Below are positions 25,196 through 37,506 of a stretch of 64,000 nucleotides of DNA, piece by piece. The position numbers were made by a program, and so were the translations under genes. Origin of the DNA: Fremontodendron californicum (lineage: Eukaryota; Streptophyta; Magnoliopsida; Malvales; Malvaceae); the NCBI GenBank assembly GCA_030761205.1, contig JAULJL010000041.1, forward strand, positions 1,746,001-1,810,000. The letters run 5' to 3'. The notes under the pieces were generated by a model. The model was not told where the DNA came from. It did no database searches and worked only from the letters and a program-made list of their open reading frames with translations. The first letter of the stretch is position 1, and the number at the start of each line of letters is the position of its first letter.

Positions 25196-26403
25196 CCATT
25201 TTTCTGTTTTGGTTAATTTACTTAGAGTGGGCTGATTAGGAGGGTTAGCTACTGACTTAGGGTGATTTCTAAGCCTTTTAAACTCTAAAAATGGTTTTTC
25301 AAATCCCGGGTTAAGGGTAGTCAAGTCCGAATTTTTTAAACTTAGGAAATTAGGACCATTTAAAAATTTTTAGCCCAGTTTTTATTGTTAATTCAAGCTT
25401 TTCAAAATTGTTTTCAAACAATCACAAAGTATTTTGGTTTTAGAATATTTAATTTGACATATTTTCCTAAGGTAGCCGGATATCTTTTTAGATATACGGA
25501 TTTCCTTAATTAAAGGAAAAAAATACATTTCATGCATTGCATTTTTATTTTCGTGCATATTATATGATAGCATTATTTTATTCCATGTCATTTAAATTAT
25601 ATGCCATACCATTCATATTTGTCATGTCATTTAGGTTGCATTATATTATTTAGACTTTACTATGTTATTTTATTTATGTCATGCATATACATATTCATTT
25701 ATTTTAAATGTTTGCAAAAGATAATGGTTTTCAATAAAAATAAATATATTCCCGAGTTAAAATAATTCATGAGTTCTCTACTGGGTTTGCTGGAGGGAAT
25801 ATCATCAATTATCATTAATAAAGGAATATCTTTCTTTCAAAAAAAGAGAATAATTCGGAAAGTTTTCCAAAACTAATAAAAATTTCTATATTTTGCCACG
25901 TTTGTTGGGGAATATAGGAAAATTTTGAATTTATAAATTCCGGATCATTTTCAATAAAAATGGAATTATTTTTAAATTGGGAATTAACTTGAAATACTAA
26001 ATTTAAAACCAACTTTTTACCGAGACTTGAGATAACACACGATTAATAAGGTACCGATTTATACGGGCGTTGTGGGGGTGCTAATCCTTCCCCACACGTA
26101 ACCGACTCCCGAACCCGCTTCTTTGATTTCTCTGGTTTAAAACGCAGACTTGAAATTGGTTTTTAAAATGTTTTAATTAATTTTTAAAATATTTTATAAA
26201 ACCGGTTTTAATAGGTGGCCGATCACACCTAGCTAAAAAAGATTGGTGGCGACTCCATGTCTTTTTTAAGGTCATTTTCAAAACCTTCATTTTTCTAGAG
26301 GAATTAAGTCGACTTTTCCTCGGTTTTTTTTAATGTCACGCTTAACGAATCATAAAGTCTTGCGATGAGACTCGTCGTTATTATTTTTTAGGTTGCGACA
26401 GCT

Positions 26404-26421
26404 TGGCGACTCCGCTGGGGA
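26404..26421 (+). other. Element C primer binding site (probably tRNA-Arg)
   Basis: TGGCGACTCCGCTGGGGA, three bases after the LTR. This is the type I associate with Ogre elements (tRNA-Arg); the tRNA assignment is from memory. Confidence 0.75.
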
Positions 26422-29400
26422 CTATTAGAGAGTCAGGCCTAGAATTAGTCGTGCGTTATAAAAGTCTCGTTTTTTGTTGGTTTAATTGGTATTTAATTTT
26501 AATTCCCACATTTTTTTTAATAAGGAGAATTTTGAAAATAATAAAATGTTTTTAAATATGTTCATACTCATGTGCATGCATTTTATTTTTGTTCTCTAGT
26601 TATTTAAGGTTGTATATTATAATTGCTTGTTGGTTAATGCGTTACACTATTCTTGAATGTTTTAATTGCTAGGGCATTTAGAATAAGGTTTGTAGAATAG
26701 GTAGTGAAAGGTTTGATATTCCTCCACACACACTACACGTGCATTTGCATAACATGAATCCTCTACCCGGGTTCCGTCCTTTTAAGTGGAAGTAAAGTAA
26801 CTACGCCTTCGTGATTGATCCTCCGTATGGGCTAGTGAAACACTTCCGGAGTATAAAGTACCTAATGCCTTCGTGATGATCCTCCGCATGGGCATAGGAA
26901 AATATACTCTAACGAATTGAACCCTCTTTTATCGGGGTGCCTTACTAGCCTTCACCGGCGACAGTGAGGAACAATTCGGGGCCTTAGAACCGATTCACCC
27001 TCATATAGTGAACCTAGGCGAAGCCATCCCGAATTTCCGTTAGATATACCGAAAATAGGAACACATGGAGGGACATTTCTAAACTTTTTGTTACATGTTT
27101 TACACTCCGAATAAATGTGGTAGATCGGGCAACGATGTACGTACATCGCCCGTAATAAATGTGATACTCCGCCTCGAAGGCATCGTGATGCCTAAATAAG
27201 CAGATATTGCTGGGGCAGATGTTCATTAGCTGTTTTTTTAAAAAAAAAATCCTTTTTCAAGCATTTTTGCATGTGGCACATTTCATGCATGTGTAAATAG
27301 AGCATGTACATTTTTGGTTGTATTATTGATCTCATTCTTTGCAATAAACAGTTGGTAATTGAATTTGATGATTTCATAAAACCGGTAGTGTCACATGAAC
27401 ATTTGCATATTGTACCATAGTAAGATCCACCCTGAAATTCTTTTGAAAATGATGTGATTGGTTTATCAAAAAAAAATCAAAAAAAAAAAATGGAGGCAAA
27501 TCCTGCATAATGAGATTTTTGAATAGTCCCACCAATTTCATGTAATCATTGATTTCTTTGTATATACCTTTGTGTTAATTCATTTATTTTTGCATGTATC
27601 ATTTTGACATCATGTTATAGTCATAGCATGCATGGTCATTCATTGTAAGATACGTTTATGACATGCATGGTCATTATTTGTATATACTTATGTATCAATT
27701 TATTCTTTCTTTACATGCATCATGTTGGCATCAGGTGGCATTCATGACATACACGATCAGCATGACCTTCTTTGTATATACTCTGTGTCAGTCATTTATT
27801 CTTCACATGCATCATAATTGACATTGTGTGGCATTCATAGTGTATATGATCATTCATTGAGAAATACATTTGGAACATACATGGTCATTCATTGTATATA
27901 TCCATGCATTGATCTGCTTATTCTTTACATGCATCATGTTGACTTTGGGTTGCATTCATAACAAACATAGTTAGCATAATTTCTTTGTATATGTTCATGC
28001 ATTAATTTGCTTATTACATACATCATGTTAGCATTAGGTCGCATTCATGACACACATGGTTAGCATGATTTTCTTTGTATATACTCTATATCAATCATTC
28101 ATTGTTTGCATAATTGACACCGTGTTGCATTCATAGTGTATGTGATCATTCATTGGGAAACATGCTAAAATACATGATCAATCATTGCATATATCCATGT
28201 GTTGATTTGTTTATTCTTTGTTTGCAACATGTTGGCATCGTGTTGCATTTATAACATACATGGTCAACATGTTTCCACAGTATATGACCACACATAACTT
28301 TGTTTATCCTTCACATGCATCAAATTGCATTCATGACATTCATAACTCATTCATCATGAAACACATTAATAAGATGAAATAGGAATTGGCTTAGACTTGA
28401 AGAGTTTTCTTCGTCAGCTAAAAGCTATGACCCCAACAGCAAGTGCGAGTATCATATTGGGGCAATTGGGCATTCGACTAAAAATGCAAAAAACTGAAGG
28501 AAAGAATTGAGGGTCTTGTCCACAATGGCATTTAGATTCCAGAGCTTATCGAACATTGGAAATCTGTTTTACCATAGATTGATTTCCTCTTGAAGAATTT
28601 TGAGGATAAGATTTGTTATCTTTGAAAGCATGTCAATAGGAGCATTCTGATGCATATTTTTCTATACACTTTGATGATGAAAGCTCTTGTCTCATGATGA
28701 CATCTACATGAAATAAATAAATTTTGAATTTTAATATTTTGTGTTCATTTTATTGTAGCAATAAATTTGAAATTGTAAAAAAAAAAAAATGAAACTTTGA
28801 GAAAATTTGTGGTACACAATAAATAAGTGGTTTTCACATGAAATAATGAACAATCTTGAGAATATTGATGATCATTGTTAGAAATGACCCAATACCTTCA
28901 GCCTTCTCTTTTAGGCTTTCCTAAGCCTAAATCCTTTGAACCGAGACCACTTGAAAGACCTAATGCTTCAAGGAATATGAATGATTTGACTTCATAAAAC
29001 CATTGTCATCACAGAATAAGCAAAGACTTAGATCTTAGTCTAGGCTATGAACAAAGGAACGAACTTTTTGAAATTTTTCGAATTCCTTGAAATTCAAACA
29101 AATGAGACATTCTTTCAAGAGTCTAGATTTTGATAATTTGGTGTGTGTCAAGATTGTGCTAAAACCATTCATGACCTTTCCCAATAACCACAAAACACTA
29201 ATTGCCTAGACATCACTTCATGATTGACATCCTGGGGCACAATGATTAAACTAGATTATCCCCTGTCCTAGAGAAAACCTGTTTTTGGGTCATATTTTCC
29301 TTGTCTCTTCAAAGAACTCAGATTGGAAACTTAGCCTTTTCAAAACAGACCTAGACTTGCAATGTTCCTCGTTGATACAAATTCGCATGGTTAATCAAAT

Positions 29401-31539
29401 TGGGGCATCATATGTGGAAATGATGGATACATAATGAAGAAGGATGGGCTAATGCATGAATCATTGGGGGCATGCGACGAAAAAAAAAAATTTTGTGATA
29501 TCATGCATATGAGAATTCGGATGATTCCAAAGTGCAAAATGAAATTCTGAATATCTATTTCCCCTGGGGATTGCTTTTCAATGTGAATATTTGTGCTTGA
29601 CATGAGAAATGGCCATCTTTCATATCCCCTTCACACAAAAAGAAATTATCCATAGTCACCCCTTTTGAGCCAAAAGAATTCTTTCTTCTTTGAACCCTGA
29701 TCAAGGATTACCCTCTACACTGGGGGGCAAATGCGAGGAAAGATCTTTTCAAAAATCATTGAGAAATGAGTGATAGCTCAAGCACAGACAAAAGCAAATG
29801 AAGCCCCGAATAAATACGGGCGCACTCTGTCAAAGAAAAAAGAAGAGGAAAAGATGGCGAAATGAAAGCCAAGAGAACAAAAAAAAAAAAAAAAAAACAC
29901 AATAAAAAAGAAAACAAAATGTGTGAAAGACATGGCAAATGGAAAGCCAAAAGCAAGGAAGAAAAAGAGCAAAGTCAAAAGGAAAGAAATGTCCAAGAAG
30001 GGACAAATGCTTCAAAGAGAATCCTCTTCAAGAAAGGATCCTTGATCTGATTACCCTCAAACACATATTTTGGGCCTATTTATCCTTTCTTTCTGAACCC
30101 TGAGCCATGGCCTACATTACGTGCTTTAGAAGTCCATTTTGATCAAGCATGAATGTTTAATTTGAAGGGTTTTCCTCAGATTTTATCCCATCTCATCAAA
30201 TTCTCATTTCACTAAGGAAGAATTTAGAATTCTCAAGTGCATGGTTAAAAAAAAAAAAAGAGAAAAATTGAAAAGAATGGGACTCTAGGGCGAAAACCCA
30301 AAAAAACGGGCGGTCTAGAGTTGAATGGGAATTTTCGATGCCATCGATGATAGTGCCGATACCCCAAAAGAAAAGATCTTATTAAAGGAGTGGTCATCGA
30401 GGAACATCTAGGAATTCCTGAACCCCCCAAATTGTCAGCTCTCATTCGGAGGATTGTCTTCAAAAACTGAAACTTTGTTCCCAATATTAAACTTTCCGGT
30501 TTAAACATCCCAGCCAATCTTGACGCTTGTCAAAATGCCTTGATATGGAAACAAAAAAGAATGTTGAATTTGCTGGGTTCTCAATGAATTCATGATTTAT
30601 AAAACCTGTTCCATTTGTGAGCCTAGAAGGGATATACATTTTTGTCATGAAGTTTTCCTGGAAAAGCCAGAATCTTGTTATACCAAGCCTTGCCAATCCC
30701 AGTTGAAAAAACCCAGATTGATACTTAGAGAAATTTCTAACAATAATCATCAGTCTTCAAAATATTTGTACATCACACATTGTGGGGATAATATTTTTCG
30801 TTCAGAAGTTTTCAAAATGAGAAAACAAATAAAGATATTTTTGAAATACCCATTCTGATGTTGACATGAGACAAGGATTTTTCTAACTCAAAGGTGTAGA
30901 ACTGCCAGAATAGGTCCTGACTTCCAGATATGAGAAGAAGAAATCGAACCCAGTGCAGATCTCTGTTGATGAAAGTTTGAAAACTGTTGGGGCAAAGATA
31001 ATAGCCAAAATGAATTGAAGATATACTCTGATTTGAAGAGGAAAAATGAATTTGAAAGGCTAAGCCAAAGCCTAAAAAAAAAAAACAAAAAAAAAACAAC
31101 CAGGGGCATTTGCATCACTCATGAGCATTCATCTCTCTATCGAGCTTTTGCATCTGCACAGTGTCGGTAAGCATTTGCATCATTCATGGGTATTTGCATT
31201 GGCATTATTCCACAAGCATCTGCATTTTACCTTTACAAAAACATTCTTCATGGAATTCGTATTTGTGTCATCTCAAACAATTGCATCATTTCTAGAATCA
31301 TTGCATTTTCATTAATGTGTAGTAATTGTAGTTACACCATTCATAAACCAGTTACATGAACACAATTAGTAGGGGCATCTGCATCATGAAACATGGGCAT
31401 CAATCCAAGTCATTTACATTTGCATTAAAGACATTTGCACCAGTTTAAGTCATTTTGTATCTTATTCAACATATGCATTTGCATCAAAAAGCATTCGCAT
31501 CTTCTCAAAATCTTTAGGTTAATTTTCAACAATTCTTCA
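26422..31539 (+). other. Element C internal non-coding region
   Basis: No sustained open frame. At about 26800-26910 there is a near-duplicate of a CCTTCGTGATGATCCTCCG-containing unit. At about 27590-28330 imperfect repeats carry words such as CATGCATGGTCATTCATTG. At about 31100-31510 the word ATTTGCAT recurs many times. The part at about 29600-30130 has the look of the 3' untranslated region of Tat-lineage elements. All gag-pol sequence appears to be missing. Confidence 0.6.
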
Positions 31540-32896
31540 CCAACATCTTTAAGACCTCCGGACTTAACTCTTTTTTCAGGGGTAAGGCCTATGGGCACCA
31601 TTTTTAAGACCTCCGGGCATAATTTTTCAAATCACAGGTAAGACCTCCGGGCAATATCTTTAAGACCTCCGGGCATAACTTTTTTTCAGGGATAATGCCT
31701 ATGGGCACCATTTTTAAGACCTCCGGGCAACATCTTTAAGACCTCCGGGCATAACTCTTTTTTTTCAGGGGTAAAGCCTATGGGCACCATTTTTAAGACC
31801 TCCGGGCATAATTTTTCAAATCACATGTAAGACCTCCGGGCAACATCTTTAAGAGCTCCGGGCATAACTTTTTTTCAGGGGTAAGGCCTCCGGGCACCAT
31901 TCTTAAGACCCCCGGGCATCATTTTTAAAGTCGCATGCAGCGCATTTTTTTCAAATCACGGGTAAGGCCTCCGGGCACCATTCTTAAGACCCACGGGCAT
32001 CATTTTTAAAGTCGCATACAGCGCATTTTTTCCAAATCACGGGTAAGGCCTCCGGGCACCATTCTGAAGACTTTCAGGCATCATTTTTAAAGTCGCATAC
32101 AGCGCATTTTTTTCAAATCACGGGTAAGGCCTCCGGGCACCATTCTTAAGACCCCCGGGCATCATTTTTAAAGTCGCATACAGCGCATTTTTTTCAAATC
32201 ACGGGTAAGGCCTCCGGGCACCATTCTTAAGACCCCCGGGCATCATTTTTAAAGTCGCATACAGCGCATTTTTTCCAAATCACGGGTAAGGCCTCCGGGC
32301 ACCATTCTGAAGACCTTCAGGCATCATTTTTAAAGTCGCATACAGCGTATTTTTTTCAAATCACGGGTAAGGCCTCCGGGCACCATTCTTAAGACCCCCG
32401 GGCATCATTTTTAAAGTCACATACAGCGCATGTTTTTCAAATCACGGGTAAGGCCTCCGGGCACCATTATTAAGACCTCTTGACACCATTCTTAAGACCC
32501 CCGGGCATCATTTTTAAAGTCGCATACAGCGCATTTTTTCCAAATCACGGGTAAGGTCTCCGGGCACCATTCTTAAGGCCTATGGGCACCATTTTTAAGA
32601 CCTCCGGGCATAATGTTTCAAATCACGGGTAAGGCCTCCGGGCACCATTCTTAAGACCCCCGGGCATCATTTTTAAAGTCGCATACAGCGCATGTTTTTC
32701 AAATCACGGGTAAGGCCTCCGGACACCATTCTTAAGACCTCTTGACACCATTCTTAAGACCCCCGGGCATCATTTTTAAAGTCGCATACAGCGCATTTTT
32801 TCCAAATCACGGGTAAGGCCTCCGGGCACCATTCTTAAGGCCTATGGGCACCATTTTTAAGACCTCTGGGCATAATTTTTCAAATCACGGGTAAGG
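31540..32896 (+). repeat. 81-bp tandem array in element C, left part
   Basis: The unit contains AAGTCGCATACAGCGCATT, and these starts are exactly 81 bp apart (31930, 32011, 32092, 32173, 32254, 32335). Each unit is built from related 27-bp subunits around AAGACCTCCGGGCA, which also occur alone at the left edge. Element D interrupts the array at 32896. Confidence 0.93.
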
Positions 32897-34381
32897 TGAT
32901 AACTCGTATAATTATATAGTTTTTAGTTATGTTTTATTATTGTTTTGTGTCAAATACGAGTTATTATTGTTTAGTCTAATTGTGTTTATGATCTTTTATA
33001 TTTTTATGTAATTTGGTGTTTTTCACAAGTTTCTTTGAGTGATTTCAGATTACTAGTATTAAGGGCAAATCCAGTTCAGTTCCAGTTCCGACACCTTTTG
33101 CCATATCAGCTATATCTTGAGTTTCACTGAAGCAATAAGGCTGAACTTTGTATCCCTGCAAAGCTAAGAGGCATATCTATCTTTTTCATGTTTTACACTT
33201 CTTGAAACGGAGTCGTTTTCCCTAGCGAAATCGACCATCAAGTTGGCTGATGTGCAATGACGTCTGTTCTGCACCGTTTTGGTATTTTGACCATATCTTC
33301 CGATCCACGTGCGCAAATGATCTGATTCCAACGGCTATGGATCCGTAACTGATAGGGGTATATGTTTCTAGAAGACCATTTTATCAGATCGAGCCTCCAA
33401 CATTGACAAAAGCGACCATCAAGCTGGCTGATCAGAATTGTCATACAATATGACGAAAATTGTTAGAAAAATGCACCCACCTATTATACCTACCTTTGAA
33501 ATTTGTAAAGCTTGTCTCTTGTCATTTAGCCCTCCAAAATGTGTATAAATAGAGGGCCTTGGATGAGTATTGGGATACATTGATACATTGGTAGGATATT
33601 AGCCATTGTAATAAAATTCTCTAAGTTTTCTTCTTCTTTCCTTTCTCTAGTTTTCTTTTTCTTTATTTTTCTTTTCATTTTCTTCATATCTAGTATGTGT
33701 TGCTAATCATATTGTTGAGGTGATGAGGTGAAGCTCTTGGTAAATGCTAAGGTTAGTCTCTTAAACATGAGCTAAAACGAATCATCATTTATAAACACTA
33801 GTATAGATAATATTTTCTTTTGGTTTAAAATCATACTTGCAAAGTAGAGATCTTGATTCATTATTGACAATGAAAATGGCACAGTAAATGCTTGGTTTCA
33901 TAACCTTGATTTGTTGTAGACATATACCTTGGCATAAGGAATGCTTGGACTCTTTTTATGAGTTTTGAGGACACCAAATGAACATAATATCATATGCTAT
34001 GGACGTTGGACAATTTGGACTGAATTGCTAAACCTTCCGATTGGAACCTCCCTTATGTGTGGATTTCAATTGTGTAATAAAACAAGATTAATCTTAGCAT
34101 AACACCAAGAGTGGATTCTCTAACCTCAACATCTTTTCTTATTGTTTTTTTATATCTTGTTTAATTGCTTTTATGTTATTTTGTTTATTTTGTTCTCTAA
34201 TATCTTGTTTACTTTCTTTGTTATTGATTCCCTAATATCTTGTTTATTTTCTTTTTCTTATATATTTATAAACTTATACTTACTAATACGCTTCCCTGTG
34301 GTTCGACCTCGGACACCCGAGAATTTATTACTTGAACATAACCTGCACTTGGGTTTACAACTCTTAATTGAGTCACCATCA
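32897..34381 (+). repeat. Element D 5' LTR
   Basis: Starts TGATAACTCG and ends CACCATCA. A TATA-like box at 33544 lies mid-LTR. The left part shares sequence with the LTRs of B and E. Confidence 0.95.
33544..33552 (+). promoter_or_regulatory. TATA box of element D 5' LTR
   Basis: TATAAATAG followed by AGGGCC. It is conserved at 41482-41490 in the 3' LTR and in the LTRs of B and E. Confidence 0.6.
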
Positions 34382-34387
34382 AGTTTT

Positions 34388-34405
34388 TGGCGCCGTTGCC
34401 GGGGA
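34388..34405 (+). other. Element D primer binding site (tRNA-Asp type)
   Basis: TGGCGCCGTTGCCGGGGA, six bases after the LTR end and complementary to the 3' end of plant tRNA-Asp. Confidence 0.92.
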
Positions 34406-34449
34406 GGCAATACTAAGTATATAAGTTTATAAGTATATTTATTTTTATT

Positions 34450-34568
34450 GGCTGGTTATACCGCCTATATTTATTTTTATTGGCTGGTTATACCGCCTAA
34501 TTTTGTATATATTTATATTTATATTGTATATTAACTTTGTTTTATTTTTATTGGCTGGTTATACCGCC
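34450..34568 (+). repeat. Three copies of GGCTGGTTATACCGCC in the D leader
   Basis: The 16-base imperfect palindrome occurs at 34450, 34482 and 34553, each preceded by TTTTTATT. E carries two copies in the same place, and B carries four per LTR. Confidence 0.85.
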
Positions 34569-34593
34569 TAATTTTGTATATTAACTTTGTTTT

Positions 34594-37332
34594 ATGCTTG
34601 TTTGGCGACGTGATTTTAGATCTCGTCGTTTAGTTAGATTTTATTGTGAAACTTTTTCAGGTAATCTTTCTAATACAATTCCTACCATGGCTGACAATGA
34701 AAGTGTTCATGCTGAAGATGAGAACAGACAAGTACGCACCATGCGTGACTACTTGCAACCAACTCGAAGCTCATCACCCTCTTGTTTTATTTTTTCTCTC
34801 AATGCAAACAACTTTCGTTTTAAACCAGGTATGATAGCTTTGCTTCCTAATTTCTATGGGTTGGAATCGGAAAGTGCTTACTCGTTTCTAAAAGACTTCG
34901 AAGATGTATGTGTCACCTTTAATGACCAACAATGTACAAATGAAATTGTCAAGCTAAAATTATTTCCTTTTTCTTTAAAAGATAAAGCAAAAATTTGGCT
35001 TCATAATTTAAAACCAAGGTCAATTGGCACATGGCAAGAATTACAAACTGAGTTTCTAAAGAAATTTTTCCCAGCACATAAAACTACTGCTTTGAAAAGA
35101 CAGATTCAAAATTTCAATCAAAATCAAAATGAAGCATTTTTTCAGTGCTGGGAGCGTTTTAAAGATTTGTTAAGTTCTTGTCCACATCATGGTTTTGAAA
35201 AATGGCGTCTTATTAGTTTCTTTTATGAAAGTTTAACTCCCGAAACTAAACAATTTGTTGAAACAATGTGTAACGGTGAGTTTCTAGAAAAAGAACCTGA
35301 AGAAGCCTTTGACTACCTAGACCATTTGGCAGATAACTCTCAAGCCTGGCACACAGATAGTTCCTCTGAAAGTTTCAATAGATCTAATCTTGTTTCTAAC
35401 AGAGGTAAATATCATTTTAGTCAAGAAGATGAGATAAAAGCTAAAGTAGCTAATTTGGCTAGAAAGATTGAAGCCATGGAACTTAGAGAAGTAAAAGAAG
35501 TCAAAACGGTTAAAAATGAAGAAAGTTGTGGAATTTGTGAAATCATGGGACACCCCACTTCTGAATGTCCAAACATTCCCATTCTTAAAGAAGCGTTGCA
35601 TGATCAAGTAAATTCCATAAACACATTTAAAAAGCCTTTTCCTTCTCCTTACTCTGAAACGTATAACCCTGAATGGAGAAATCATCCCAACTTCAGTTGG
35701 CGGAATAATAATCATGTTCAGGTACCACAATCTCAAAAGCCGGGCAACACTTTTTCCTATCAACCTTCACGTGTACAAACCTTGGAAGAGACATTGCAAG
35801 CATTCATGCAAACACAAGCAAATGTGAATAGCCGGACTTCACAGGACATCAATGAGATCAAAAACACCTTGTCCACATTGACAGCTTCATTACGCACTCA
35901 AGAAAAAGGTAAGTTTCCTGCTCAACCTCAGCCTAACCCTTCTACTCAATGTCTTGTTTCTTGCTCCAATGAAACTCAACAGGAAAATGCCAGTTCTATC
36001 ACAACTCTTCGAAGTGGAAAGGCAATTGACAAAAACATTCCATCAAAAGACCAAGATCCTCCTTCCCCTCCGAAAAGTAATGGTAAGGATGATGGTAAGT
36101 CTGAACTTCTTGAAATTTTGGACAAAGAAAAAGGTATGCATCCTGCTCCTTTTCCTCAAAGGTTGCAAACAATAAAGAATTTGAATCAAAATGCAGAAAT
36201 TTATGAACTTTTCAAACAAGTTAAGATTAACATTCCTTTATTGGATGCAATCAAACAAGTTCCATCTTATGCTAAATTTTTGAAGGACATGTGCACAGTT
36301 AAAAGGAAACATAATGTACAAAAGAAAGCATTTTTGACGGAAAGTGTGAGCTCAATCATTCAGCACCTTACTCCACCAAAATTCAAAGATCCTGGATGTC
36401 CAACAATCTCATGCATCATTGGAAACACTAGAATAGAACGTGCATTGCTTGATCTTGGTGCTAGTGTTAATCTTTTGCCTTTTTCTGTTTATCAACAGTT
36501 AGGTTTAGGTGAACTCAAGGAAACACCTGTTACACTTCAACTAGCTGATCGCTCTGTAAAAATTCCTCGAGGGATAGTTGAAGATGTTTTGGTTCAAATT
36601 GATAATTTTTACTTCCCTGTTGATTTTATTGTTTTGGACACACATCCTGTTTCAAATCCAAATGTTCAAATTCCTGTTATATTAGGCCGTCCATTTCTTG
36701 CAACTTCTAATGCTCTGATAAATTGCAGGAATGGTAATTTGAACATTTCTTTTGGAAATATGACTTTAGAATTAAATGTGTTCAACACTTGCAAGCAACC
36801 TGGTGATGATTCAGAAGTACATGAAGTGGATTTCATTGAAGAACTTGTTCATGAACATCTCACCACTACCACATTCCATGATCCTTTAGAAGCTTATTTA
36901 ATTGAATGTGAGTTTGATAATGCTTCAGAAATTTCACACACTGATTCTTTGTTAAATTCTTTTCAGGTTAAGCATTGTTGGAAACAAAAACTTGAGGAAC
37001 TCAGAAATGATGCATATGAGAATTCTAAAATTCATAAAGAAAGAACTAAAGCCTTTCATGACAAGTTAATTTCAAGAAAAACATTTGATGTTGGGCAAAA
37101 AGTTCTACTTTATAATTCTAGACTTCACATATTTCCTGGTAAGTTGAGATCAAGATGGACTGGCCCATTTGTGGTTAAGCATGTGTATCATTATGGAGCA
37201 GTTGACATTGAGAATCCTCAAAATGGTAACGTATTCAAGGTAAATGGACAAAGACTCAAACTCTTTTTGGAAAATTATGTTACTCAAGAAGAGGTTGTTT
37301 TTTTTTCTGATCCTTGTTTTGAAAATAACTAG
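34594..37332 (+). CDS. Gag-protease protein fused to an integrase C-terminal tail
   Basis: A 912-residue open frame. The first ATG is at 34594; the ATG at 34687 (residue 32) has the better context (ACCATGG) and is likely the true start. Residues about 115-250 match the plant retrotransposon Gag domain. A CCHC zinc knuckle (C-x2-C-x4-H-x4-C) lies at 312-325. A retropepsin-like domain has DLGAS at 620-624, with Leu after the catalytic Asp as is usual in Athila-like elements, and ILGRPFLAT near 698. From about residue 799 ([10 protein letters not shown]) the sequence is the C-terminal end of an integrase, with [12 protein letters not shown] near 856. Reverse transcriptase, RNase H and the integrase core are absent. 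Comparison with E suggests the frame is open only because a second deletion of about 115 bp removed a frameshifted stretch. Confidence 0.9.
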   Translation: MLVWRRDFRSRRLVRFYCETFSGNLSNTIPTMADNESVHAEDENRQVRTMRDYLQPTRSSSPSCFIFSLNANNFRFKPGMIALLPNFYGLESESAYSFLKDFEDVCVTFNDQQCTNEIVKLKLFPFSLKDKAKIWLHNLKPRSIGTWQELQTEFLKKFFPAHKTTALKRQIQNFNQNQNEAFFQCWERFKDLLSSCPHHGFEKWRLISFFYESLTPETKQFVETMCNGEFLEKEPEEAFDYLDHLADNSQAWHTDSSSESFNRSNLVSNRGKYHFSQEDEIKAKVANLARKIEAMELREVKEVKTVKNEESCGICEIMGHPTSECPNIPILKEALHDQVNSINTFKKPFPSPYSETYNPEWRNHPNFSWRNNNHVQVPQSQKPGNTFSYQPSRVQTLEETLQAFMQTQANVNSRTSQDINEIKNTLSTLTASLRTQEKGKFPAQPQPNPSTQCLVSCSNETQQENASSITTLRSGKAIDKNIPSKDQDPPSPPKSNGKDDGKSELLEILDKEKGMHPAPFPQRLQTIKNLNQNAEIYELFKQVKINIPLLDAIKQVPSYAKFLKDMCTVKRKHNVQKKAFLTESVSSIIQHLTPPKFKDPGCPTISCIIGNTRIERALLDLGASVNLLPFSVYQQLGLGELKETPVTLQLADRSVKIPRGIVEDVLVQIDNFYFPVDFIVLDTHPVSNPNVQIPVILGRPFLATSNALINCRNGNLNISFGNMTLELNVFNTCKQPGDDSEVHEVDFIEELVHEHLTTTTFHDPLEAYLIECEFDNASEISHTDSLLNSFQVKHCWKQKLEELRNDAYENSKIHKERTKAFHDKLISRKTFDVGQKVLLYNSRLHIFPGKLRSRWTGPFVVKHVYHYGAVDIENPQNGNVFKVNGQRLKLFLENYVTQEEVVFFSDPCFENN

Positions 37333-37372
37333 ATGTAAATATAATTTTTACTAATCTTCAAAAAAAAAAAAA
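37333..37372 (+). other. A-tract at left edge of the cargo cassette
   Basis: Sequence after the Gag frame that matches element E up to a run of 13 A at 37360-37372. Similarity to E stops here and resumes after the A-tract at 39200-39211. Confidence 0.75.
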
Positions 37373-37381
37373 TACATTTTT

Positions 37382-37395
37382 TTAACCCCGGTTAA
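37382..37395. promoter_or_regulatory. Palindrome TTAACCCCGGTTAA upstream of the cargo genes
   Basis: A perfect inverted repeat (6-bp arms, 2-bp centre) about 70 bp upstream of a TATA-like box. It could be a transcription factor site; this is inference. Confidence 0.35.
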
Positions 37396-37462
37396 ATGGC
37401 GGATAACGGTACTCCGTGATTATTTAAGTCGGTTCCATCAGCTACCCACAAAACTGATATTG

Positions 37463-37470
37463 TATATAAA
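37463..37470 (+). promoter_or_regulatory. TATA-like box before the zinc-finger gene
   Basis: TATATAAA, 44 bp upstream of the ATG at 37507 and followed by a pyrimidine-rich stretch. It is placed correctly for a promoter with a very short leader. Confidence 0.45.
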
Positions 37471-37506
37471 TTTCTCTTTCAATTTCTTTTTCATTTTTTT
37501 TTCAAG

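Larger units (their letters stand above)
21724..26400 (+). repeat. Element C 5' LTR
   Basis: It is 4677 bp long, starts TGTAGACACC and ends GGTTGCGACA. A TATA-like box lies at 23243-23250 (TATAAATA). It contains a 4 x 36-bp tandem repeat and a roughly 220-bp triplication, listed separately. It is about 631 bp longer than the 3' LTR because the region around 23350-23995 is missing there. Confidence 0.92.

Noticed and set aside
31540..32896. CRISPR-like array
   Set aside because: The whole 81-bp unit repeats without unique spacers, and the setting is a plant retrotransposon.
35317..35763. Minus-strand open frame of 148 residues inside the Gag frame of D
   Set aside because: Shadow of the real Gag frame on the other strand; a related shadow occurs in E.
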